Below are positions 26,117-35,526 of a DNA stretch of 64,000 nucleotides, piece by piece (position 1 is the stretch's first letter; each line of letters begins with the position of its first letter). Location of the stretch: positions 2,914,001 to 2,978,000 of the forward strand of contig NC_010407.1 in NCBI RefSeq assembly GCF_000069225.1, given 5' to 3'. The translations under genes were made by a program, and so were the position numbers. The stretch comes from Clavibacter sepedonicus (GTDB taxonomy: Bacteria > Actinomycetota > Actinomycetes > Actinomycetales > Microbacteriaceae). Below the pieces are notes generated by a model. That model saw nothing but the letters and a program-made list of their open reading frames with translations. It had not been told where the DNA came from and did no database searches.

Positions 26117-29100
26117 GTGAACGCTTCCCACAACAGCACCAGCCCCCACGACCTCCGCGTCGGCGACGTGCAGCTCGGGAGCGGCAACGTGGCCGAGCCC
26201 CGCTGGCGCGAGTGGCGGGAGCAGCTGGCCGGCATCGGCGGTCCCTCTCCTCTCCTCCATTTCGTGGACGCTCCCGGCTCGCGCATCGAGCTGAGCACGA
26301 CGCATCCCGGCGGGCTCGCGCAATTCATCACGGGCAAGACGACGCTGCTGTCGTCCCTGATCCGCGACGACCTCGCGCTTCGCAGCGCCCGCAAGGCCGC
26401 CAACCGCATCACCCAGAAGGGCATCGAGCTGGTCTCGGCCCGCGGCATCGAGTCGATCCACCTGGCCATCGGCCTCGCCGAGTGGCGCTTCGCCGACGAG
26501 CAGTTCCGCGCGCCCGTGCTCCTGCGCCCGCTCGCGATCCGCCGCCACGGCAGCGACTACGAGGTGCGCCTCAAGGGCCAGCCGTTCCTCAACCCGGCGC
26601 TCGCGCGAGCGCTCGAGGAGCAGTTCCAGATCACGCTCGACGCCGAGTCGTTCGTCGCCCTCGCCGTGCAGAACGGCGCCTTCAAGCCGCAGCCCGTCAT
26701 CGACCGCCTGCGCGGACTCACCTCGCACCTCCCCGCGTTCGCCGTGCAGCCGCGCCTCGTCGTCTCCTCCTTCGCGGAGGTGGGTCGCGCGCTCGCCGAG
26801 GACGCGGAGCACCTCGACCACCTCGTGATCGACGCCATCGCCGGCAACCCGACGGCGAAGTGGGGCGTCGGCGAGGCGTACGCGCCCGTGGATCCGATCC
26901 CGCAGGACCAACGCCCGCCCGTCACCGACACCCTGCTGCTCGACGCGGATCCCGAGCAGGAGTACGTCATCGCGCAGATCAACGCGGGCAACTCGCTCGT
27001 GGTGACGACGCTCCCCGGCACGGGCGGCACGCAGACCATCGTCAACTCGATCGGCTGCCTCGTCGCGCAGAACAAGCGCGTGCTCGTCGTGAGCCCCCGC
27101 GCCTCCTCGCTCAAGGGCATCGGCCAGCGCCTCGCGGACGTCGGCCTCCCCGGCCTCGCGGTCGCGCCGAAGTCGCTGAAGCGCGACGTGGTGCAGTCCA
27201 TCGTGCGCAACGAGAAGGCCGCGCCCGCGCAGACCGCCGAGGTCGACGACGCCCTCGTGCGCCTCCGCCATGTGCTGCTCGACTACCGCTTCGCGCTCGG
27301 CCGCCCCGACAAGGACCTCGGCGTCTCCGTGCTGGACGCGCTCGGCGAGCTGTCCCGTCTCGCCCTCCTGCCGGATCCGCCGGCCACCACCGCGCGCCTC
27401 ACCCGCGACGCCGTGACGGCCATCGCGCACGACCGCGCGAGCGCCGCCGCGTCCCTCGTCAAGGCCGCGAGCCTCGGCGAGTTCCGCTACGGCCCGGGCG
27501 ACTCGCCCTGGTACGGCGCCACCTTCTCCACCAGCGCCGCCGCGACCCACGCGCACGACCTCGCGAAGTCGCTGTCCGCCGACGGCCTGCCGCGCCTCCT
27601 CGAGCGCGCCGACGAGCTCATCGGCCAGACGCGGATGCGCGCGTACAAGTCGATCGACGAGCTCGGCGTGTACCTGCGTCTCCTCCTCGACGTCCGCGAG
27701 ACGCTCGACAAGTTCCAGCCCGTGGTGTTCGACCGGTCGCTCAGCGAGATCATCGCGGCCACCGGATCCCGCCGCGACGCCCCCGAGATGACGAGCATCA
27801 CCCGCCGTCGCCTCCGCAAGCTCGCGCGCGAGTACGTGCGCCCCGGCGTCCACATCTCCGACATGCACGAGAGCCTCAAGGCGATCCAGAAGCAGCGGAT
27901 CCTGTGGCAGCGCTACGTCGCCGTCGGCTCCACCCCCGAGGTCCCGCGCGGCATCTCCGACGTGCACGTGCGCTACCAGGAGGTCGCCGCCGACCTCAAG
28001 GTGCTCGACGCGCCGCTGAGCATGCTGACCCGTCCCACCCCGCTCGGCGAGCTGCCCGTCGACGAGCTGCGCGAGAAGGTCGCCCAGCTCGCCGAGGACA
28101 GCGAGGTGCTGCAGAACCTGCAGGAACGCACCTCCCTGCTGGCGGAGCTCCGCCGCCTCGACCTCGATCCGCTGCTGCGCGACCTCTCCGACCGGCACGT
28201 GCCGCAGGAGGCCGTCGCCGCCGAGCTCGAGCTCGCCTGGTGGCAGTCCGTGCTCGAGCAGATGCTCGCGGGCGACAAGGCGCTCCTCAACGCGAACACG
28301 AGCGTGCTCGACCGCCTCGAGTCCGACTTCCGCCTCGTCGACGAGGCGCATGCCACGGCCAGCGCGGGCCTGCTCGCGTGGCAGCTCGCGGAGACGTGGA
28401 AGATCGGCGTGGTCGACTGGCCCGAGGAGGCGCACCACCTGCGTCAGCTGCTCGGCGGATCCGCCCCCGTCGACGCCGCGGCCCTCCACCACTCCGCGCC
28501 CCACCTCTCGCGCACCATCGCGCCGGTCTGGCTCGCGTCGCCCTACGAGGTGCCCGCGATCACCGACGAGATGCCCTTCGACGCCGTGTTCCTGGTCGAC
28601 GCCGGCGCCATGACGCTCGCGGAGGCCCTCGGCGGCATCCGGCGCGGCAAGCAGACCGTCGTCTTCGGGGATCCCGTCACGCAGACGCCGTCGCCGTTCA
28701 CCATCGCGGTGGTCCCGCAGTCGGAGCGCTCCACGCCCCAGCTCGCGGACGACGACTCGACGCTCGAGGAGCGCCACGCCGACTCCGCGCTCGCGCGCCT
28801 CGGCGAGCTGCTGCCCACGCTCTCCCTCACGCGCAGCTACCGCGCGGGTGGCGAGGACCTGGCCGAGCTCGTCAACCGCCGCTTCTACGGCGGCCGGATC
28901 CAGTCCCTCCCGTGGGCGGGCACGTTCCTCGGCCACGGCAGCCTGTCGCTCGACTTCGTCGCCGACGGCCACGGCATGCCCGACGAGGACACCGGAGCCG
29001 TCGAGAGCGTCGACGCCGAGGTGATCCGCGTGGTGGAGCTCGTGCTCGACCACGCGAGCCACCGCCCGCGCGAATCGCTCATGGTCATCACCGCGAGCGC

Positions 29101-29842
29101 CCGGCACGCCGTGCGCGTGCAGCAGGCCGTGCTCCACGCGGCCGCCAAGCGCAGCGACGTCACCGAGTTCTTCATCGGCGACCGCGCGGAGCCGTTCATG
29201 GTCGCGACGCTCGAGCAGTGCGTCGCGCAGAGCCGCGACCGGGTGATCTTCTCGGTCGGCTACGGCCGCACCCCGCACGGCCGCGTGCTGTCGAACTTCG
29301 GCGCCCTCGCGGCGCCCGGCGGGGAGCGCCTGCTCGCCGTCGCGATGACGCGCGCCCGCCGCTCCATGGTGGTCGTCTCCTGCTTCCAGCCCTCGGACAT
29401 CGACCAGGACCGGATGAAGCACGGCATCGTCGCGCTCGCCCAGATCCTCTCGGAGGCGGAGGCCCGCTTCAAGGAGGACCCGATCCCGGACGACGGCGAC
29501 GCCATGCTGGTGGACCTCGCCCGCCGCCTCGAGGGCCTCGGCCTCGCGCCCGCCCTCGGGCACCGCGACAAGCTCGGGCTCGTCGCGTCCTACGGCGGCC
29601 GGGCCATCGCGATCGAGACGGACCCGGTCGTCAACCAGACGAGCCTCCGCGAGTCCCTGCGCCTGCGCCCCGAGATGCTCAAGCGCCTCGGCTGGCACTA
29701 CCTCCGCGTGCACTCCTTCGAGCTGTTCGCGGATCCGGACGCCGTCGCCCGCCGCATCGCCACCGCCCTCGGCGCGATCTCGGACGCGCACCCCGCGACC
29801 GCCCCCGTCCAGGTCCAGGCCGGCGCGCACCGGGCGGAGTGA
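26117..29842 (+). CDS. Large SF1-helicase-like ATPase with degenerate Walker motifs
   Basis: About 1,241 residues, resembling the DUF4011/UvrD-type AAA helicases of actinobacteria. The N-terminal ~250 residues are a conserved non-helicase part. The P-loop reads LPGTGGTQT, with Gly304 where the catalytic Lys belongs. The Walker B position reads FLVDAGAM (Asp828, no following Glu). Later helicase motifs are partly kept: FGDPVTQTP, LTRSYRAG, VIFSVGYGRTPHGRV and LLAVAMTRARRSMVVVS. A C-terminal ~100-residue domain (GLVASYGGRAIAIETDPVV) looks nuclease-like. GTG 26117 has GAGGA 7 bases upstream; an earlier frame extension has no such site. ATP hydrolysis is doubtful, so a structural role is possible. 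Confidence 0.75.
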   Translation: MNASHNSTSPHDLRVGDVQLGSGNVAEPRWREWREQLAGIGGPSPLLHFVDAPGSRIELSTTHPGGLAQFITGKTTLLSSLIRDDLALRSARKAANRITQKGIELVSARGIESIHLAIGLAEWRFADEQFRAPVLLRPLAIRRHGSDYEVRLKGQPFLNPALARALEEQFQITLDAESFVALAVQNGAFKPQPVIDRLRGLTSHLPAFAVQPRLVVSSFAEVGRALAEDAEHLDHLVIDAIAGNPTAKWGVGEAYAPVDPIPQDQRPPVTDTLLLDADPEQEYVIAQINAGNSLVVTTLPGTGGTQTIVNSIGCLVAQNKRVLVVSPRASSLKGIGQRLADVGLPGLAVAPKSLKRDVVQSIVRNEKAAPAQTAEVDDALVRLRHVLLDYRFALGRPDKDLGVSVLDALGELSRLALLPDPPATTARLTRDAVTAIAHDRASAAASLVKAASLGEFRYGPGDSPWYGATFSTSAAATHAHDLAKSLSADGLPRLLERADELIGQTRMRAYKSIDELGVYLRLLLDVRETLDKFQPVVFDRSLSEIIAATGSRRDAPEMTSITRRRLRKLAREYVRPGVHISDMHESLKAIQKQRILWQRYVAVGSTPEVPRGISDVHVRYQEVAADLKVLDAPLSMLTRPTPLGELPVDELREKVAQLAEDSEVLQNLQERTSLLAELRRLDLDPLLRDLSDRHVPQEAVAAELELAWWQSVLEQMLAGDKALLNANTSVLDRLESDFRLVDEAHATASAGLLAWQLAETWKIGVVDWPEEAHHLRQLLGGSAPVDAAALHHSAPHLSRTIAPVWLASPYEVPAITDEMPFDAVFLVDAGAMTLAEALGGIRRGKQTVVFGDPVTQTPSPFTIAVVPQSERSTPQLADDDSTLEERHADSALARLGELLPTLSLTRSYRAGGEDLAELVNRRFYGGRIQSLPWAGTFLGHGSLSLDFVADGHGMPDEDTGAVESVDAEVIRVVELVLDHASHRPRESLMVITASARHAVRVQQAVLHAAAKRSDVTEFFIGDRAEPFMVATLEQCVAQSRDRVIFSVGYGRTPHGRVLSNFGALAAPGGERLLAVAMTRARRSMVVVSCFQPSDIDQDRMKHGIVALAQILSEAEARFKEDPIPDDGDAMLVDLARRLEGLGLAPALGHRDKLGLVASYGGRAIAIETDPVVNQTSLRESLRLRPEMLKRLGWHYLRVHSFELFADPDAVARRIATALGAISDAHPATAPVQVQAGAHRAE

Positions 29843-30090
29843 TGCCGGAGCGCGACGCGGTCGGGGACGACGCGCCGGCGGACGCCGCGGGGGAGCGTCG
29901 CCCCGCGCGCCGGTCGCGCCGCGCATCGACGCCGCCCGTGCCCGGATCCGATCCCACGCCGCAGGCCGCTGCGAGCGCGCCCGCGGTACCCGCGGCCGAG
30001 GACGCCCCGCAGGGCTGGGGTGACGCGCCCGCCGCCTCCGACGCGAACGACGACCGCCTCCGGCTCGACCGCCCGCCCCACTGGGGCTGA
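29842..30090 (+). CDS. Small Ala/Pro-rich protein coupled to the helicase-like gene
   Basis: An 82-residue polar protein of unknown function. Its ATG shares one base with the stop of the large ATPase (TGATG), so it is translated with it. The middle is low complexity (Ala/Pro, RRPARRSRRAS), and the end DNDRL-like LRLDRPPHWG motif with several Asp residues looks conserved. No domain is recognised. The first IS copy lies about 50 bases downstream. Confidence 0.6.
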   Translation: MPERDAVGDDAPADAAGERRPARRSRRASTPPVPGSDPTPQAAASAPAVPAAEDAPQGWGDAPAASDANDDRLRLDRPPHWG

Positions 30091-30142
30091 CGGGTCGACG
30101 CCGGAGGCGGTCGCCTCGTGCGGGAGCGCTGGTCGCGCTAGG

Positions 30143-31210
30143 TGTACTGGGTCATGACGTTGGTGACACTCGGGCCGCGGGCGTGAGCCCGTGGCTTGAG
30201 TGGATTCGTTCAGTGTTGTAGTGCTCGATGAAGGGGTCAAGCGCGTCGGCGCGGTGTTGGTTGCTGGTGAAGGGTTGCCGGTAGGCCCACTCGGTCGCGA
30301 GGGTCCGGTTGAAGCGCTCGACCTTGCCGTTCTGCCAGGGGCAGTGCGGGCGGATGAACTTCTGCCGCGCGCCCAGGTCCTGGACGGCGTTCTTGAACGC
30401 GGTCGAGTGCCGGTAGGCGAACGCGTTGTCCGTGATGACCCGCTCGATCCGGGTGATCCCGCGCCCGGCGAAGTACGCCGCTGCGCGGGTCAGGAACCCG
30501 GCCGCGGTCGCGCCTTTCTCATCGGGATGGATCTCCGCGTAGGCGAGACGGGTGTGGTCATCGACCGCGGCATGGACGTAATCGAACCCGATCCCGCGGC
30601 CGCGGACCTGCTCGCTGCGCCCGTGGACCCGCCAGCCGCCTCCGTCCGGGATCCTCCCGAGCTTCTTCACGTCCACGTGGATCAGATCACCCGGATGCTC
30701 GTGCTCATACCGGTGCGCCGTTGACCGGGATGCCCGGATCACGGCCCCGGTGACGGGGTCCAACCATGCCAACGGCGGCGCCCCGTGCCGGCGCAGGATG
30801 CGGGAGATCGTACGGGATGGAACACCTGTCACCGGCGCCAGCCGCGCAGGACCCGCCCGCAACTGGGCCCGCGCTTCCAGCACGGCCCGTTCCCGCTCCG
30901 GGCTCGTTCGCCTCGGTACTGACCGGGGCCGCGATGACCGATCCGTCAGCCCTCGCAGCCCCTCGGCACGGAACCGGTTCACCCATCGATGCGCGCACTG
31001 CCGCGACACCCCCAGCTCCCGCGCGACGTGCGCGACCGGCCGACGATCCTCCACCACCCGCCGCACGAGGAGAACCCTCCCGTGAACCGTCAGACGAGCA
31101 TTACCGTGGGACATCGAGGCCTCCTGGCGATGGTTGAACTGAACAGCTCCATCAAGCCAGGAGGCCTCTTCACACGCCCCGAAGTGTCACCAACGTCATG
31201 GCCGAGTACA
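30143..31210 (-). mobile_element. IS481-family insertion sequence, copy 1
   Basis: A 1,068-bp element bounded by near-perfect inverted repeats of about 28 bp. Both ends begin TGTACT and share CATGACGTTGGTGACACT; they differ at two positions. CTAG flanks both sides (30138-30141 and 31212-31215), separated from the element by one base each (G left, C right), which looks like a 4-bp target duplication. It carries one transposase. An apparently identical copy lies inverted at 47934-49001. It resembles the abundant IS1121 group of Clavibacter, from memory only. Confidence 0.92.
30152..31114 (-). CDS. IS481-family transposase (copy 1)
   Basis: A 320-residue DDE transposase. An N-terminal helix-turn-helix (VAHVARELGVSRQCAHRWVNRFRAEG) binds the ends. 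The rve-type catalytic core has Asp in DLIHVDVKKLG, Asp in VITDNAFAY and Glu in GKVERFNRTL, the usual DDE set. The ending HYNTERIHSSHGLTPA is typical of IS481/IS3 relatives. It is complete and appears identical to copy 2, so both copies could be active. Confidence 0.95.
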   Translation of the reverse strand: MSHGNARLTVHGRVLLVRRVVEDRRPVAHVARELGVSRQCAHRWVNRFRAEGLRGLTDRSSRPRSVPRRTSPERERAVLEARAQLRAGPARLAPVTGVPSRTISRILRRHGAPPLAWLDPVTGAVIRASRSTAHRYEHEHPGDLIHVDVKKLGRIPDGGGWRVHGRSEQVRGRGIGFDYVHAAVDDHTRLAYAEIHPDEKGATAAGFLTRAAAYFAGRGITRIERVITDNAFAYRHSTAFKNAVQDLGARQKFIRPHCPWQNGKVERFNRTLATEWAYRQPFTSNQHRADALDPFIEHYNTERIHSSHGLTPAARVSPTS

Positions 31211-31261
31211 CCTAGTCCCCCGCAGGATCCCCCCCGCACCCCTCGACCCGGGAGGCGCACC

Positions 31262-32332
31262 ATGACCGACATCCAGGACCGCTCGTCCGCCCCGACGTCC
31301 GCCCCCACGGCCGATGCCGCGCCGACCGACACCGCGCCGTCCGACACCGCGGCGATCGAGGCCCTCGAGCTGGACCTCGAGCTCGACCTGGACCTCGACC
31401 TCCTCGCCGAGGAGCTCCTGCTCGAGCCGGCCGCCCCGGCCGCCCCGGTCATCCCCGCCACCTCCCCCCACGTGCGCGGCGCGGCCCGACGCGCCGCGCG
31501 CACCTCCCGCTCCATCCGCCGCCGCACGGTGGTGATGCGGGCGGCGACGGTGCTCCTCACCGCGCTGGTCGCCGTGACGCTGCTCTTCCAGGCGTCCGGC
31601 GGCCGCTGGTTCGTCGTGCAGACCCCGTCGATGGGCACCACGGCCCCCGTGGGCACGCTGCTGCTCACCACCCCCGTCCTCCTCGAGGACGTCCAGCCGG
31701 GCGACGTCGTCAGCTTCCACCCCTCCACCACCCCGGACGAGACCTACACGCACCGCGTCATCGCGGTCGACGCCGACGGCCTCACCACCCAGGGCGACAT
31801 CAACGGCGCGGTCGATCCCTGGAAGACCGACCAGGCGCACCTCGTCGGCGAGGCCACCACGATCCTCCCCGGCTTCGGCTCGCTCGCGAAGGGCGTGCCG
31901 CTCATGCTCGCCGGCCTCGTCATCGTCATGATCCTGACCCGCCTCATCGGCTCGCCGACGCACCGCGCGTCGATGCGCATGCTCGGCGGCGCGCTCGTCG
32001 CCGCGTTCACCGTGTTCCTGCTCAAGCCGTTCGTCGGCCTCGTCGTGCTCGACGCCGCGACCCGCGGCAGCGACGTCGAGGCGACCGTCGTGTCCACCGG
32101 CATCCTCCCCATCCGCATCGCGGCCGAGGGTGGCACCGCCACGACGCTCGCCGCCGGCCAGGTCGGCACGATCACCGCCCCGGCGGGTGACGCCGGCCGC
32201 TTCCACGACGTGTCCTCCACGCTCGACCTGCCGCTCTGGGGCTGGGTCGTCTTCTTCGGCCTCTGTGCGATCCCCCTCATCTGGACCCTCGTGGTCGGCC
32301 TCCCCGCCGAGCGCGAGGAGCGTCGCGCGTGA
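31262..32332 (+). CDS. SipW-type signal peptidase I (first of two)
   Basis: A 356-residue membrane peptidase of the S26B (SipW/ER-type) group. After an acidic, Leu/Asp-rich N-terminus (about 90 residues) comes a membrane helix (AATVLLTALVAVTLLFQ). The catalytic segment VVQTPSMGTTAPVGTLLL holds the serine, and THRVIAV and TQGDINGAVDP are the following conserved boxes. In this type a His replaces the Lys of bacterial signal peptidases. Three further helices follow. GGGAGG lies upstream of the ATG. It overlaps the LamG gene, its likely client. Confidence 0.82.
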   Translation: MTDIQDRSSAPTSAPTADAAPTDTAPSDTAAIEALELDLELDLDLDLLAEELLLEPAAPAAPVIPATSPHVRGAARRAARTSRSIRRRTVVMRAATVLLTALVAVTLLFQASGGRWFVVQTPSMGTTAPVGTLLLTTPVLLEDVQPGDVVSFHPSTTPDETYTHRVIAVDADGLTTQGDINGAVDPWKTDQAHLVGEATTILPGFGSLAKGVPLMLAGLVIVMILTRLIGSPTHRASMRMLGGALVAAFTVFLLKPFVGLVVLDAATRGSDVEATVVSTGILPIRIAAEGGTATTLAAGQVGTITAPAGDAGRFHDVSSTLDLPLWGWVVFFGLCAIPLIWTLVVGLPAEREERRA

Positions 32333-33240
32333 GGCTCGTCGACCGGCTCCTCGGCCGTCGCGCGGGCGGGCCGGCGGCGGACGCGTCACCGCGCCGCGGA
32401 TCCCGCCTCGCCGGCATCGCCGCCGCGACCTCGGCCGCCGCCCTCGGCGCCGTGCTCTTCCTCGCGCCCGGGACGAGCGGCGCGTACACGGCCGCGATCA
32501 CGAACACGAACAACACGGCCGCGTCGTCCGCCGCCTACTTCACCTGCACGAGCGCGCTCGCGGCCGACAGGGCCGACGCGCTCTTCGCCTACGCGTTCAC
32601 GGAGGCGGCCGGATCCTCGCGCGCCACCGACATCGACTCGGGCGCGTACCCCGGCACCTACCGCGGCAGCATGCGCACCACGACCACCTCCCCGCAGGCG
32701 TGCCCGCGCGACTCGGGCTCCTCCTACCTGCTCGACGGATCCTCGAGCCAGGTGACCAACGGCCTGCAGCAGAACGCGCCGGCGGCGTTCTCGACCGAGC
32801 TGTGGTTCAAGACCACGGTCAAGGGCGGGAAGCTCATCGGCTTCGGCGACAGCCAGACCGGCCTGTCGGGCTCGTACGACCGCCACACGTACGTCAACAC
32901 CGCGGGCCAGCTCGTGTTCGGCGTCTACACGCAGGCCGCCGGGATCATGACCGTCACCAGCCCCGGCGTCGTGACGGACGGCGCCTGGCACCACGTCGTC
33001 TCGACGATGTCGCCCACCGCCGGCATGACCCTGTGGCTCGACGGGGTGGCCGTCGCGGCGAACTCGACGTACCGCACGGCGGAGAGCACGACCGGCTGGT
33101 GGCGCATCGGCTACGACAACCTCGACACGTGGCCGGGCGCCGGGAGCCGCTACTTCGCGGGCAGCATGCGCTTCGCCGCCGTGTACTCCACGGCCCTCAC
33201 GGGCCAGCAGGTGAGGAACCACTACAACGCCGGACGGTGA
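32329..33240 (+). CDS. Exported LamG-like (concanavalin-fold) protein
   Basis: A 303-residue exported protein. A basic head and hydrophobic stretch (LAGIAAATSAAALGAVLFLAPGTSGAYTA) resemble SipW-cleaved leaders of TasA-like proteins. Residues ~115-300 form a LamG/jelly-roll domain (AFSTELWFKTTVKGGKLIGFGD, DGAWHHVVSTMSP, LWLDGVAVAANSTY, FAGSMRFAAVYSTAL), which usually binds glycans or mediates adhesion. The GTG start overlaps the stop of the signal peptidase (GTGA). The gene ends before a strong terminator. Confidence 0.8.
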   Translation: MRLVDRLLGRRAGGPAADASPRRGSRLAGIAAATSAAALGAVLFLAPGTSGAYTAAITNTNNTAASSAAYFTCTSALAADRADALFAYAFTEAAGSSRATDIDSGAYPGTYRGSMRTTTTSPQACPRDSGSSYLLDGSSSQVTNGLQQNAPAAFSTELWFKTTVKGGKLIGFGDSQTGLSGSYDRHTYVNTAGQLVFGVYTQAAGIMTVTSPGVVTDGAWHHVVSTMSPTAGMTLWLDGVAVAANSTYRTAESTTGWWRIGYDNLDTWPGAGSRYFAGSMRFAAVYSTALTGQQVRNHYNAGR

Positions 33241-33270
33241 CGCGAGGACGCGAGGACGCGCTGACACGAC

Positions 33271-33298
33271 GACGGGACGGCCGCATGGCCGTCCCGTC
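33271..33298. terminator. Bidirectional terminator
   Basis: A 12-bp stem (arm GACGGGACGGCC) with loop GCAT, followed by TT. It lies between the LamG gene (plus) and the SnoaL-like lipoprotein gene (minus), so it can serve both. Confidence 0.82.
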
Positions 33299-33316
33299 TT
33301 GCGTGCGTGCGGCTGG

Positions 33317-34297
33317 TCAGCTGGCGGGCACGACGTCCCAGTGCTCGCGGATGAGGCCGCCGTCGACCCGGAAGATGTCGGCGGCGAGGAACGGGTCGTC
33401 CGCCTTCGCGCCGACCGGCTGCGAGAAGGTCCAGACGAGGTCGTCGTCGGCGATCGAGATCACGGACTGCTGCGCGGGGAACTGCGCGCCGCCGGAGAAG
33501 AAGGCCTTGAGCGCCGCGGTGCCGTTCGCGGCGACCGTGTTGTGCTGCAGATACGCCGGGTCGAAAGAGCGGTCGAGCACGCTCGCGTCGTGATCCCGGA
33601 AGAGCGTGTCGTAGGCGCCCACGGCCAGCTGCCGGTTCGCCTCCTCCTGCTGCTCGGTCAGCTCGGGCGCGTCGGCCCCGCCCTGGTAGAGGTCGCTGAA
33701 CATCGTGTTCGTGTTGCCGCTCGCGGGCTTCCCCTGCGGGATCGGCTGGTCGAACGTCCAGCGCGCGGTGACCTTGCCGTCCGCGAGGCGGAACAGGTCG
33801 ACCGCGGCCTCGCCGGTGCGCTCGTCGTCGGGGTTCGACGCGACCTGCCAGTGCACGGCCACGAGGTCGCCGTCGGCGGCGATGTGCTTGATCACGGCGT
33901 GCGCGCCCGGCACCCGCTGGTGCGCCGAGGCGAACTCGTCGAGGACGCCGCTCGGTCCGGCCTTCGCGCCGACGCCGTTCGCGGTGGAGTCGGGGGCGAC
34001 GGCCGCCAGCACGGCGGCCTGCGCGCCGGCGGAGGCGGGATCCGGGAACGCGGCGGTGAACAGCGTCGAGATGGTCGCCGCGTTCCGGTCCTCCGTGTCG
34101 GAGTCGGTGCGGTCGGCCGTCGTGCCGCCGTCGCCCGCGACGGGAGCGGCGGTGGCGACGGCGGTGGTCGCGTCGGGGGTGGTGTCGGAGGCGGCCGAGG
34201 CCGGGCCCGGGGCCGAGCAACCGGCGAGGACGACCACGCCGGCGAGGGCGGCGGTGCCGCGGGCGAGCAGGGAGGCGGGGATTCGTTGAACGCTCAT
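33317..34297 (-). CDS. Lipoprotein with two SnoaL/NTF2-like domains
   Basis: A 326-residue lipoprotein. The lipobox is VVLAGC after a short basic leader. An Asp/Thr/Ala-rich linker runs to about residue 75. Two repeats follow with the same plan: LDEFASAHQRVPGAHAVIKHIAADGDLVAVHWQVA with LFRLADGKVTARWTF, and YLQHNTVAANGTAALKAFF with IADDDLVWTFSQP and IFRVDGGLIREHWDV. This is the NTF2/SnoaL-like fold, found in small-molecule-binding or isomerase-like proteins. Ligand unknown. It is a single gene with its own promoter region. Confidence 0.8.
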   Translation of the reverse strand: MSVQRIPASLLARGTAALAGVVVLAGCSAPGPASAASDTTPDATTAVATAAPVAGDGGTTADRTDSDTEDRNAATISTLFTAAFPDPASAGAQAAVLAAVAPDSTANGVGAKAGPSGVLDEFASAHQRVPGAHAVIKHIAADGDLVAVHWQVASNPDDERTGEAAVDLFRLADGKVTARWTFDQPIPQGKPASGNTNTMFSDLYQGGADAPELTEQQEEANRQLAVGAYDTLFRDHDASVLDRSFDPAYLQHNTVAANGTAALKAFFSGGAQFPAQQSVISIADDDLVWTFSQPVGAKADDPFLAADIFRVDGGLIREHWDVVPAS

Positions 34298-34480
34298 GCA
34301 CGTACCATGCGACCCGCGGCTGTGAGCCTCCGATGTGGATGGATGCGGCGCTCACCGGGCATTCCTGGTACAGCACGCGCGAGGTGCCTCGTCCGGTCAC
34401 GGCCGTCCGGGGGCGCCCGCCCGCCCGATCGCCCCTCCGTTCCGAAGGTCATGCACCGGGTCCGAGTCACCCGGCAGGGG

Positions 34481-34505
34481 CCCCCTCGTCGCGCATGCGA
34501 GGGGG
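34481..34505 (+). terminator. Possible terminator-like hairpin
   Basis: An 8-bp stem (CCCCCTCG/CGAGGGGG) with a 9-base loop, followed by TTTCT, reading rightward. No plus-strand gene precedes it in 34298-34480, where I see only promoter-type sequence for the SnoaL lipoprotein. It may belong to an unrecognised short transcript. Confidence 0.35.
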
Positions 34506-34579
34506 TTTCTCTGCGCCGTCCGCCGGATCCGTCACGCGTGCGGCGACTCGGCCGCTGTCATCGTCTCCCGGGCGCACGA

Positions 34580-34612
34580 CGAACGGCCCGGCGTCGTGGG
34601 CCGGGCCGTTCG
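34580..34612 (-). terminator. Terminator of the exported lipoprotein gene
   Basis: A 12-bp stem (arm CGAACGGCCCGG) with a 9-base loop, starting about 36 bases past the stop of the minus-strand lipoprotein gene. Confidence 0.75.
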
Positions 34613-34648
34613 CGGTGGTGCGTCCCGGGGTCTGGCCCGGGTGGGGTG

Positions 34649-35335
34649 CTACTTGGTGTTGACGGTGATCTTGGCGATGCCGACGACGAGCTGGTCGGTG
34701 ACCGCGGTCGTGCCGAACGTGCTGTTCAGCAGCGACGCGGCGTCGGGGCTGACCTTGACGGTGGTGCCCTCGAGGACGGCGTTGTCGCCCTCCATGGCGA
34801 GGGGCTTCAGGGTCGTGCCGTCGAGGTTGAAGATGTAGACGTCCTTCATGACCTCGCCGTCGCCGACCTGGACCGAGCCCGTGAGGCGGCTGGTGCCGGG
34901 GTCGATGACGAAGTCGGTGAGCTTCACGACGGTGGAGCCGGCGGTGAGGCTGATGCCGGAGCCTGCGTGGTCGATCTCGCCCTGGACGTAGGGGCGGTAG
35001 GACTGCTGGGGGTCGAAGTACTTCACGTTGCCGCCGGTGATGGGGAACGCGAGGGTGCCGGTGGATCCGTCGAGGGTCGCGGTGCCGATGACGCCGGGGG
35101 TCAGGCCCAGGGTCGTGAGGGCGCCGGTGAAGCCGGAGTCGAGCGTGACCTTGGTGTCGACGCCGGTGAGCTTCGGGATCGTCGCGAGCGGCGTCGGGTT
35201 GGCCTCGGTGGTCGCGGTCGCGGCGGGCTTGGAGGAGGAGGACGGCGTCTCGGCGGGGGTCGAGCAGGCCGCGAGGCCGACGACGAGGAAGCCCGCGGTG
35301 GCGAGGCCGAAGACGGACTTGGTGAGGTTGCGCAT
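34649..35335 (-). CDS. Lipoprotein of unknown function
   Basis: A 228-residue lipoprotein: leader MRNLTKSVFGLATAGFLVVG, lipobox GLAAC, then a Ser/Pro/Thr-rich spacer. The mature part is beta-rich and ordered (GVDTKVTLDSGFTGALTTLGLTPGVIGTATLDG, LAFPITGGNVKYFDP, VKLTDFVIDPGTSRLTGSV, LAMEGDNAVLEGTTVKVSPDAA). This pattern resembles Htaa-like or cell-surface beta domains, but I cannot assign one. AAGGA lies about 7 bases upstream. It is flanked by a terminator, so probably a single transcript. Confidence 0.72.
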   Translation of the reverse strand: MRNLTKSVFGLATAGFLVVGLAACSTPAETPSSSSKPAATATTEANPTPLATIPKLTGVDTKVTLDSGFTGALTTLGLTPGVIGTATLDGSTGTLAFPITGGNVKYFDPQQSYRPYVQGEIDHAGSGISLTAGSTVVKLTDFVIDPGTSRLTGSVQVGDGEVMKDVYIFNLDGTTLKPLAMEGDNAVLEGTTVKVSPDAASLLNSTFGTTAVTDQLVVGIAKITVNTK

Positions 35336-35526
35336 GATGGGTCCTTACGTTTCAGGGCGGCCGACGTGGTCGCCGGTTGGAGTCGCAAGGTCCTTCGGCG
35401 CCCCCCGCCCGGTGGATGGGTCCGTGATGCTTTCGTGACCCTGGAGGTCCGATCCGGCGCCCGAGGCGGGGCCGCGACGGCGGCCGACGGGACCGGTGAC
35501 GGGCTGCCGACGGGCGACAGGGAGGG

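Noticed and set aside
25865..29926. 1,353-codon open frame antisense to the helicase-like gene
   Set aside because: High-GC coding sequence keeps the antisense frame open; its translation is Arg/Ala/Val-rich without domains, while the plus-strand frame has ordered motifs.
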